Positions 8,852 to 16,954 of a DNA stretch of 64,000 nucleotides are shown piece by piece. The first letter of the stretch is position 1, and every line of letters begins with the position of its first letter. The DNA lies in NCBI GenBank assembly GCA_019448385.1, contig JAGTXO010000007.1, forward strand, positions 806,001-870,000, written 5' to 3'. The notes under the pieces were generated by a model, which made no database searches, was not told the DNA's origin, and worked only from the letters and a program-made list of their open reading frames with translations. Source of the DNA: Diacronema lutheri. Taxonomy: Eukaryota; Haptophyta; Pavlovophyceae; Pavlovales; Pavlovaceae. Position numbers and translations under genes: made by a program.

Positions 8852-10990
8852 CTACGCGCCCCCCTCCCCGCCGCCTCCGGCGCGCACGCTCTTGCGCCGC
8901 ACGTGCGCCATGACGGGCAGCGCCGCCTTGAGCGTCGTGACCGCGCCCAGCGCCGAGCGCGCGGCGTGCGCCGAGCCGCCGCCCATCACCTCCGCCCACA
9001 CCCTCCCCTGCCGCTCCTCGCGCGCGCGCTCGCGCTCGATCCGCTCGAGCTCGACTTTGATCGCGTACGCGTCGGCGCGCAACATCTCCATCATCGGCGC
9101 AAGCTGCAGCCCGCTCGCACCCGCCTCGAGGTGTGCGAGCGCGTTGGAGCGCACGCGGTGGTTGAACGCGCGCTCGCGCTCCATCGCGCGCAGGCCCTCG
9201 AGCAGCTTGGCGTTGTATACCCGCTTGAGTCGAGCGTAGTCCGACCGGTGCTTCGCCTGCCGCACGACGGCGCGCGAGCGCGTGAGCGCATGAGCGCGCG
9301 AACGCGTCGCGCGCGAACGCGGCGCGCGCCCCCTCGCGAGCGCGCCGCGCGCACCACCCTGTGCTCGAGCGGCAGCTCGTCGGCGCGGCTGTCCGACGCG
9401 TCGTCGTCGTCGCCGCTGCCGCCGCCGCCATTGCCGTCCGCGCCCGCCGGCGCACGCGCAGCCGAGCCGGCCGCATCATTGGCCGCCCCAACGCCGCCAC
9501 CGCCGCCACCGCCGCCGTCGGCCGCAGCTGCGCCGCTGCCGCGCACGGGCGAGGCGGAGCGGAGCGGCACGCCAGACGACGTGAGCTGCCGCGTGTAAAA
9601 GCGCGCGGGCGTCAACTTGCGCACCTCGCCCGCACCGGTGGCACTGCCCACGATGGCGCCCGGCCTGGGCAGGTGCGCGAACGACGCGGTCCCGACCGCG
9701 CCGCGCGCGCCGCCGAGCGTGCCTGCCGAGGCGCCAGCGGACGCGAGGCGCGGCGCGCGGCGCAGCGTCGCCGAGAGCGAGCGCCGCATCCGCCGCTCGG
9801 CCTGCCCGATGGGCGCGCGCTCGGCGGCGGCACTCAGGTCGGCAGCCGAGGGCACCGGCAACCGCGCCGGCGTGCGCGCGCGCCACGACGGCGCGCGCCC
9901 GATCGCCGGCGCACGCGCGGCGGGCGCGCCGTCGGTGCCGTTGCCGTCGCTGCCCGCGCCGGCGCAGGCGCCGCGCGCCGCGCCGCGCGCCGACCGCTCG
10001 CCGCCGCCCGCCGCTGCGGCGTCTGCGGCGGGAGCGGCGGCGGCGGCGGCGGCGGTGCGCGCCGCGTCGGCCTCCGCCGCCGCCTCGCGCGCGCGCGCCT
10101 CCTCCTCCCACTCGAGCCAGACGCCGCGCTTCGCGGCAAGCGTGCGCATGCGCGCGCGCCGGAGCTCATCGCGGATGCGCGCAAAGCCGTCGAGCGGGCC
10201 GTCGTCGATGGCGAAGAGCGCGCGCTGCTGCGGGCGGACGGTGGCGCAGATCGAGAACTTGGAGTCGCGCCCGCCGTCCGCGCCGTATACCGCGATGTAG
10301 TAGGTGCCCGGCCGCGCGCGCGCGTCGTCGGGTGAGATGACGATGCGGTCCTCGCCTACCGCCGAGCTCTTCCACGTGCACTCCTTGGCCGAGGGGAACT
10401 GCGAAGTGTTGCACACATACATGTCGGGATCGCCCGAGATGCTCACAAGCGAGATGGTCAGCACGCGCTGCGGCGGCACGTAGATCATGTAGTACTGCGC
10501 ACCACGAGCCGCGCGGCGCAGCGTGGCGCAGTGCGGCGCGCGTTCGCGTGTCGGCGTGCGTGCGCGTGCGGTGCGGCGCGGCGCGCGTCGGCGCGGGCGC
10601 GCGCACCCTGTAAGAAGAATGCGAGACCTTTCCACGCTCCTCCTTGGCCGTCTCCAGCGCGATGTGCACCATGCTGCTCTGGTCGCCCTGGTTGGCCTTG
10701 CGCGAGCGCGACGGGTGCCGGATCTGAATGCGCGCCTCGTCGCCAGGCGACGCGGGCCGGCGCGCAATGTCGAAGCGCGGCGTGCCAAGCGGGCGGTAGG
10801 GCGCCTTGAGCGACGAGTTCCAGCCCACCATTCCATGCGCCACGCGCCGCTCGTCCGCCGCCGTGCGCCGCTTGTACGGCTGGTCCGACTGGAACGCGAC
10901 CGCCTCGCGTCGCTCGGTATTCTTGAACGAGTACGCGGGGTAGGTGATGTAGGCACCGGGCGTAAAGACCCAGTCCTCGTCGTCAAACAT
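8852..10990 (-). CDS. Protein with a PPC-like beta domain and C-terminal coiled coil, function unknown
   Basis: Three exons (10990-10628, 10494-9358, 9256-8852) encode about 634 residues. The first exon is polar and lacks a signal peptide (MFDDEDWVFTPGAYITYPAY). Residues about 122-205 resemble a bacterial pre-peptidase C-terminal (PPC) beta-sandwich: YYMIYVPPQRVLTISLVS, SGDPDMYVCNTS, PGTYYIAVYGADG, FSICATV. A long Ala/Gly/Ser-rich linker follows, then a conserved-looking helical C-terminus with DYARLKRVYNAKLLEGLRAM and LRADAYAIKVELERIERERA. PPC domains usually sit in secreted proteases, whereas here nothing predicts secretion. A cytoskeletal or flagellar role would fit the coiled coil but is only a guess. 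The first donor could be AAG|GTCTCG (used) or an in-phase site 15 bases downstream. Confidence 0.65.
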
Positions 10991-11264
10991 GGCCGCCGCA
11001 ACGCGCGCGCGCCCCGCCGGCCCTCCTGCCAAGGCCCGGCGGCCGACTGCGCGGCGAGGGGCCGCGCTAGGGACGCCAGCCGAAGCCGAAACGGATGGGT
11101 CAAAGAGTGGAAACTGGAAAGTAGTAGCTTGGGTCAAAGTAGCTTGTCAGGCGACCGGCGGTGGACGCGCGGTGGTCGAGGCATTGCGTTCGGGGCACTT
11201 GTGCACGTTGTGGCTGGGCGCACGACAACACGGCCGCCCCGCCCTCCCCGAAGGAGGAGAAGAC

Positions 11265-11279
11265 AAAAATTGAGAAAAA
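11265..11279 (-). terminator. RNA polymerase III T-run terminators of the tRNA gene
   Basis: On the minus strand two TTTTT runs follow the 3' end of the tRNA within 20 bases, as expected for Pol III termination. Confidence 0.7.
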
Positions 11280-11280
11280 G

Positions 11281-11353
11281 TGGGGCCAACCAGGATCGAT
11301 CTGGTGACCTTAGCATCTTCAGTGCTACGCTCTCCCAACTGAGCTATAACCCC
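11281..11353 (-). tRNA. trnF-GAA: tRNA-Phe (GAA)
   Basis: A 73-nt cloverleaf folds by eye. The acceptor is GGGGTTA with TGGCCCC and discriminator A (two G-U pairs). The D stem is GCTC/GAGC around AGTTGGGA, the anticodon stem TAGCA/TGCTA with loop CTGAAGA (anticodon GAA), the variable loop AGGTC, and the T stem ACCAG/CTGGT with loop ATCGATC. The A box and B box positions are intact, there is no intron and CCA is not encoded. Oddity: the T loop begins with A instead of the nearly universal T at position 54. That is normal for eukaryotic initiator tRNA but not for elongator Phe. Confidence 0.95.
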
Positions 11354-11770
11354 ATTCCACATGTTCACATCGTGAAAATCAGTGTACTCAAACTACCAAG
11401 ACTTCTTTCAGAAACGCGAAAATCGGTGTACTCAAATCTACCCCGAATCGGCGCTGCTCTCGTGCGAATCGACGGTCACCCCGAGCAGCTGCGCCGCGCA
11501 CATGTCCGCCACCCTGCTGTCGCGCGCGTTGCTGCCGCGACGGCCGCCGCCGGACAAAATGATGGGCACGTTCAACGAGGAGGTGCGCTCGCGCGGCGGC
11601 AGCCACTGGTCTCGCCCTGGCTGCGCTTCCACACTCGCCGACGGCGCGACCGTGCCGCGCGGCATGTTGGAAGCGCCGCGATCGGGCGGAGGGCATGCAC
11701 GGGCGCGCCGCGCCGAGCGCGCAACACCACGGCGCCTCGCCACGCGCAATGGCGCCGCGCCCACCACGTG
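11354..11770. other. Intergenic stretch with a short direct repeat
   Basis: No convincing gene. It holds two copies of GAAAATC(A/G)GTGTACTCAAA at 11374-11392 and 11418-11436, just upstream of the tRNA gene. The rest, up to the sialyltransferase stop, shows only shadow ORFs. Confidence 0.5.
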
Positions 11771-12960
11771 TCACGTGTCGGCCGCCTCGGCCGGCGCCGC
11801 GCACCAGTGGTCGCCGCCGCGCGGGCCCGCCCAGCGCACGAGCCCGGCGCAGCGTAGCGCGTGCGTCCAAAGCGCGACCTTGACCGTGTTCACCTGCACG
11901 CGCTCCATGTTGTTAATCGCGCTGTGGTAATGCGTGTACTTTGCGCCGAGCTCGCACGGGCTCGAGAAGCCGTACAGCGTCACCGAGCTGCACGCGGCAA
12001 GCGCAAACCAGACAGCGATCGCGCCGGTCAGCCCGCCGCTCCCAAAGTGCTCGTAAAAGGCGCGGTACACTTCTGGCTCGATCAGGTGCCGGCGCGCATG
12101 CCCGTCGGCGGCGGCGCGCTCGATCGCCGCGCCGATGCGCCGGCCGCTCTGGCATGTCTGCAGGACGCGTGCCTCGCCCTCGCCGCGCGTGCGCCCCCCC
12201 ACCGCCGCGGGCGGGTCCGCCGCCGCGTACAGCGCGTTGAGGACGCGGAGGGTCGTGCGGTTGCCAACCGCGCGCGCGTACGGCCCGCCGGCCGGGTGGT
12301 CGTTGAAGCGAAACACCGCGTCGTGCGCGTCGATCTGTGCGCCATTGCGCGCCGCCGCGAGCGACGGCGCGCCGCCGACCACCGCGCACGTGCCAAACGG
12401 CCGCCACGCGGCGCGCGGGCCGGGCCCGCCAAACCCGAGCCGGAGCGCGGCGTCCGACGCCTTGCGCAGGCCGCGCAGCATGCCGTGCGCCTTGCCGCCG
12501 CGCGACGCGCCGTCGTGCCGGATGAGCGCGGAGCGCCACGCCTGCGCGCACCGCCACGCGCACGCGCCGGCGGTGGGCGCTACGCGCTCTGCGCAGCGCG
12601 CAGCGCGCGCGCGCGTCACACCTGCAGGTTGGGCTTGCTGCCGTTCCAGAAGAGGAGGGGGCGCGCGCGAAGCGCGCTGAGCTGCCGCGCGATCAAGCAG
12701 AAGTCGAGCTCGACCGCCGGATCGGCCCGTCCCTGCACGCCCTTTGAGACGGCGTACGTGACGTCGATGGTCGTGCGCACGGAGCACGCGTCGGCGACGA
12801 CGGGCGAGTAGGCATGCACGCGCGCGCCGCCGTGGGTCGGCACAGCGCGCGCGCGCCGCTGCGCATCGCCGTCGAACGCGCGGCGCGCCGCGTTCAGGCA
12901 CGCCGCCACGGCCGGCGCGTCTATGCCCGCGCACGCCAAGACCGTTAAGACGGCCGGCAT
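11771..12960 (-). CDS. GT29 sialyltransferase-like glycosyltransferase
   Basis: Two exons (12960-12622, 12541-11771) encode about 369 residues. The second exon carries the GT29 signatures: sialylmotif L begins GTCAVVGGAPSLAAARNG and continues IDAHDAVFRFND (about residues 160-190), sialylmotif S is GSGGLTGAIAVWFALAACSS with the downstream VTLYGF (about 278-305), and a late KYTHYHSAINNME corresponds to motifs III/VS. A short hydrophobic N-terminus (MPAVLTVLACAGI) could be a signal anchor, giving the usual type II Golgi topology. GT29 enzymes transfer sialic acid from CMP-sialic acid. In algae the true acceptor and donor (sialic acid, KDO or KDN) are unresolved, so substrate is left open. Intron 12542-12621 is phase 0 with standard boundaries. 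Confidence 0.88.
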
Positions 12961-13118
12961 GGCCGGTCGTTGCAGGTTCCCACGTCCGAGTCCAAGGAGC
13001 GCGGGCGGATGTTCCGCCGGACGCTCACCAGCCGGCAGCGCGCGCTCAAGGTCGAGCACGAAGAGCCGCTGTGCGCTCATCGCACTCCGCCGCCGGCCAC
13101 GCCATGCTGCTCCTTCAG

Positions 13119-13206
13119 CGCGCTCCAGTCCGCGTTCATCGCGCGGTTCTACGCCGATCGGCGTGGCGTGGCCGATCGTCGCGCGATGAACGCGGACTGG
13201 AGCGCG
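13119..13206. repeat. Perfect 26-27 bp inverted repeat (hairpin)
   Basis: The left arm 13119-13144 and right arm 13181-13206 are exact reverse complements (CGCTCCAGTCCGCGTTCATC core), extended by one more pair at 13145/13180. The loop of about 34 bases itself contains the palindrome GCCGATCGGC. It lies between the sialyltransferase start and the next genes. Confidence 0.85.
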
Positions 13207-13230
13207 GTTCCACGCCTCTTTCACCGCCGT

Positions 13231-13872
13231 TCATCGCACGATCACCGCACGATCATGACCATGCCGACGATCGTCGCGATCGTCGAGGGCTGTTGCAAGC
13301 TCTTCCATGGCCTCTAGGTGCTCAAGGAGGAGCTGGCCCAGCGGCGCTGTCTTCTCTCGCGGCGTTCGCGCCGCGCACCCTGAGCAACGGGCGGTCGTGC
13401 TCGTGCCGAGACGTATCGACGCCGAGTCGGCCGCATGCACGCTGCGCCGCTCGAGTCGACCGGCGCTTGCGCTGCCGGTTTGCCAGCCGTCCGGCACGCC
13501 GCCGGCGGGGCGGTTCGGCGGCACGCGCACCCTGCAGCCGCTCGACGCGGGCGAGCGCGAGCGGTGCCAGCCCGCCGGAGCGCGCGCCGCCGGCGCGGGC
13601 GCGCACGACGAGCGCAACGGCTTGGCCTCAGCCGACAGCAGCGCCAAGAGCGACGCCGACACCGCCGGCGGCGGCGTGGCGGCGCGCGCTCGTGGCAAAT
13701 ACCGGCTGATGCGCGCCTCGCCCGCCGGCGCCGCGCCGGCGGGCGAAGCGCTTCGAAACTCGAAAATGGCGTTTGCCCGCCCACTCTGCTCACTTGCTGC
13801 CTTCGACTCCGCTTCCAGCTCGCGCACACTCTCCGCCACGGATCGCACGCCCTGCCTCTGTTGCAGCTGGTT
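13231..13872 (-). CDS. Possible 3' exon of a small coiled-coil protein
   Basis: After a candidate acceptor (CATGACAG, ending at 13873) the minus strand reads NQLQQRQGVRSVAESVREL, then EAESKAASEQ, a convincing heptad pattern. It continues open to a TGA at 13231 with a second helical stretch GQLLLEHLEAMEELATALDD. No family is recognised and the upstream exon was not found; the region beyond overlaps the start of BRX1 on the other strand. It could be a real small gene sharing the BRX1 promoter, or chance. Low confidence. Confidence 0.3.
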   Translation of the reverse strand, partial: NQLQQRQGVRSVAESVRELEAESKAASEQSGRANAIFEFRSASPAGAAPAGEARISRYLPRARAATPPPAVSASLLALLSAEAKPLRSSCAPAPAARAPAGWHRSRSPASSGCRVRVPPNRPAGGVPDGWQTGSASAGRLERRSVHAADSASIRLGTSTTARCSGCAARTPREKTAPLGQLLLEHLEAMEELATALDDRDDRRHGHDRAVIVR

Positions 13873-13949
13873 CTGTCATGAGTTTCAACTCCGAGACATT
13901 CTGCCAGCGTCACTTCAAAAGCTCACCACGTGCGCAGTCCGCTAGCGGC

Positions 13950-14681
13950 ATGCCGAAGAGCAGCAGACGGGCGGCGCAGTCCGCCGGCGTGCGCGCAGCG
14001 GCGGCAGCGGCGGCGGCGGCGATGAGCGCGGCAGAACCGGTTGACGAGGACGCCCTCGTCATACTCGTGCAGCGCGGCATCACGCCTCGCCAGCGCCATC
14101 TCGTGCGCGACGTTGGCGCGCTTCTGCCGCGCGCGCGCGTTGGCGACAAGCTGCCGCACCGCGCGGGCGCAGAGGCGCTGCTCGACGCGTGCTTCCTGGC
14201 GGAGGGCGGAATGCGCGCGCTCTTCTTGCCTGCGCGCTTCGAGGACGAGATGTGGCTCTGGCTTGTCCGGTTGCCGCACGGGCCGTCCGTCCGCTTCCAG
14301 GTGATCAATATCCACACGGTCGCCGAATGCAACTTTGCGCACGCGCTCCGCCGCGTGCGCCCGCCGTGCCTGCTCAGCTTTGACGCGGCGTTCGACGGCG
14401 CACCGCACCTGCGGCTCATCCGCGAGCTCCTGCGCGCCACATTTGGGCAGCCCGCTGGCGCCGGTGGCACCGCGCCGGCCGAGCGCGGCTTTGAGACGGC
14501 GATCTCGTTTCACTACGTGGACGAGCGCGTGTGGCTGCGCGCGTACGACGTGGTACTCGGCGAGGGCGGACGTGGGTGCGCGGAGCTGTGCGAGCGCGGG
14601 CCCAGGCTTGTGCTCACGCCGCAGCGCGTGCTCACGTCCGCGCTCGACGGCGCGCCCTTGTGGATTGGCGACGCTTCGTGA
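13950..14681 (+). CDS. BRX1: BRX1 ribosome-biogenesis factor (Brix domain), short C-terminus
   Basis: About 243 residues with the BRX1 form of the Brix domain: QRGITPRQRHLVRDVGALLP at the start, DEMWLWLVRLPHGPSVRFQV then NIHTVAE in the middle, and LLSFDAAFDGAPHLRLIREL, FHYVDERVWLRAY and GPRLVLTPQRVL later. BRX1 is a nucleolar factor needed for early assembly of the 60S subunit. The start is taken at MPKSS (13950); an in-frame ATG at 13878 adds 24 residues. The protein stops at DGAPLWIGDAS, just after the conserved domain. Known BRX1 proteins continue through a basic C-terminal tail that is absent here, and there is too little space before the convergent antiporter gene for another exon. Confidence 0.85.
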   Translation: MPKSSRRAAQSAGVRAAAAAAAAAMSAAEPVDEDALVILVQRGITPRQRHLVRDVGALLPRARVGDKLPHRAGAEALLDACFLAEGGMRALFLPARFEDEMWLWLVRLPHGPSVRFQVINIHTVAECNFAHALRRVRPPCLLSFDAAFDGAPHLRLIRELLRATFGQPAGAGGTAPAERGFETAISFHYVDERVWLRAYDVVLGEGGRGCAELCERGPRLVLTPQRVLTSALDGAPLWIGDAS

Positions 14682-14836
14682 CGGCGGACACATTGACAAG
14701 GACGTCAGAGGCCTCCTTCCCCCCCCCCCCGCCAGCGTGCGTAGTCGTGGCGCGGCTGGGTCAGCTGGCCAGGCGCGCGCCTGCGGCGTACATGCCGGTC
14801 CTTTCGGTGTACAACAATTCGCTCGCGCCGCACGCC

Positions 14837-16875
14837 TCAAATCATCAGGTCGGCGCGCAGGTAGGGGCTGTGCCCGATCCCGAGCCACTGCTGCGCGCCG
14901 TCGGCGTCGACGCCGAGCCGCGCGCCGCCGTTCGCGGCGCGGCCCGGCGGCTTGCGCGCTGCTGCGGCAGCCGCCTCGGCGCGCGCGCGCTTGTGCAGCG
15001 CGAGCCCAAAGAGGAGCGGCGAGACGAGCGACGAGCCGACGATCGCCCACATCGCGATCGCGAAGACGTCGGCGCCAAGCATCGACTCACACTCGCACTG
15101 GGCGGGCCACGCGTCGCAGTCGGCGCCGAGCTGCCAGTAGCGCACGCCAAACCGCGGCTCCGTGTCGCACCGCCCGCCCTCGCAGTGCGCGCACCACTGG
15201 CCCGCGCGCTGGTATGAGGTCGGCTCGCCGGGCGCGTCGGACGGCACGCCGTCGCCGCAGTCGCCGTCGACGCACCAGCCGCCGCCGCTGCTCGCGCGCT
15301 GCAACCGGAGCGCGAGCTCGTGGCCGGCAAAACCGCCCGGCGCCGGATTAAGCAGCAGCGCGCGCGCCGTCTCGACGACGAGGAAGCCAAACTCGCCGCG
15401 GCCGAGCATCGCCGCGCCGACGATCGCGACGTCGTGCCAGCCGGCAGCCGCCGAGCCGATCAGCTTGCCGATGCACGCGGGACCGACGCACAGGAGCGTG
15501 CCGACGGCGAGCGCGCGCGGCGCGAGCATCGCGCGGATCGGCACGGCGAACGCAACCGTCCCGCCGAAGAAGAAGCGCACGAGCCACGCGGCGATGCGTT
15601 TGACCTGCTGGTGCCATACGGCGAGCGCGCCCGGCACCGCCGCAAAGACGACGCCGGCGAGGAAGGCGCCGAGGAGGTGCGAGCCGACGACGTCGCCGAG
15701 CGCGCAGAAGCCGACGAGCGTGCCGAGCATCGCCATCAGCAGCAGCAGCGCGTGGCATTCGAAGCGGCCGATGCCTGCGTGCGCCGTGCCCGCGGCCGGC
15801 GGCGGCGCGTGCGCGCGCGCCGCGTGCGTGGGCTCCGCGGCGTGCGCCACGGCGTGCGGCGCGTCGCTGCTCGCCACCGTCGTCGTCGTGAGTGGCGGCG
15901 GCAGCTCGGGCGCGTCGGCCCACAAGTCGCCCGCGCTCCGCTCGCGCGCCGGCGTGCGCGTGCGGCGGAGGGCGACCATCGCGCGGGGCGGCGACTGCGG
16001 CGTGCTCGGCTCAAGCCGCAGCCGCGAGAGCGCGCGCGGCACGACGCCGCGCGCAGCGGCGAGCGTGGCGCGCAACCATCCGCGGTAGCCGCGCGGCTGC
16101 TCGGCGGATACGGGCGGCGGCAGCCCGAGCCCGAGCGCGAGCGCGCAGAATGCCAACGAGAGCACGAGCGGGCGGAGGACGCGCCAAGGCGCGAGGTCTT
16201 CCGCCATGCTGACGGCGCGCCCGATCTCGAGCAGCGTCGTGAGGAGGACGAGCGAGATGACGTCGTCGAGGAAGGCGGCGGCCATGATGAGCTGGCCCTC
16301 GCGCGCGTGCAGCCGCCGCGCCTCCTTGAGCATCTTGAGCGCGAGCCCGACCGACGTCGGCGCGAGCGCGATGCCGATCGCTAGGCCGGTCGGCCACGGC
16401 GGGTAGCGCACCGGGTCGATCGCAAACATCATGAGCATGCCGAGGCCGAGCGGGATGAGCGAGCCAAAAAAAGCCACGCCCGTCGCCGCCGCGCCCACGG
16501 TGCGCATCGCGTCAAAGTTGACTGCGCGCGCGCGCGCCGGCGCTGGGTGAGCGGCGCGCGCTGCGAGCGAGCGTGGCCGGCAGGGCGCGGCACGCGCGCG
16601 CGCGCGCGCGCGCGCGCACCATGCAGGCCGGATTCGAAGACCATAAATGTAACACCAAACACGCCCGCCAGCTCGAACACCGCCGCGTACGGCACGATGT
16701 CGAGCACGGCTGGGCCGAGGAGCACGCCCGTGAGGATCTCGCCGATCGCCGCCGACACGCGCACGTGCCTGCAAATGTGCCCGGCAGCCCAAAGGCAGGC
16801 GCAGTAGGCGCAGATCTGCAGCATCACGGGCAGGCTCTGCTCGTTTGCATCGGCGATCGCGCCCTGCTCCGTCAT
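14837..16875 (-). CDS. CPA2-family monovalent cation/proton antiporter with a Cys-rich luminal insertion
   Basis: Two exons (16875-16620, 16521-14837) encode 646 residues with about 12 membrane helices. Family motifs run AAIGEILTGVLLGPAVLDIV, FMVFESGLHVNFDAMRTVG (made across the splice), PTSVGLALKMLKE, the ion-site helix AAAFLDDVISLVLL with the paired Asp near residue 168, and the later GAFLAGVVFA and GRGEFGFLVVETA blocks. CPA2 members exchange K+ or Na+ for H+ in plastid or endomembranes. Between the last two helices (about 496-569) lies an insertion with nine or more Cys (CVDGDC, CAHCEGGRC, CDAWPAQCECE) that is foreign to the family. A long polar loop (about 230-330) also interrupts the core. 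The gene is convergent with BRX1 and divergent from the BtuF-like gene (79 bp between starts). Confidence 0.88.
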
Positions 16876-16954
16876 CGGCGCCGGTGCGTATCCGTCGCGC
16901 CAGTCTCGTGGCGCGTTTTGAAGTGTCCTGCTCTGCTCCTCCTTCCTAGAAAGT

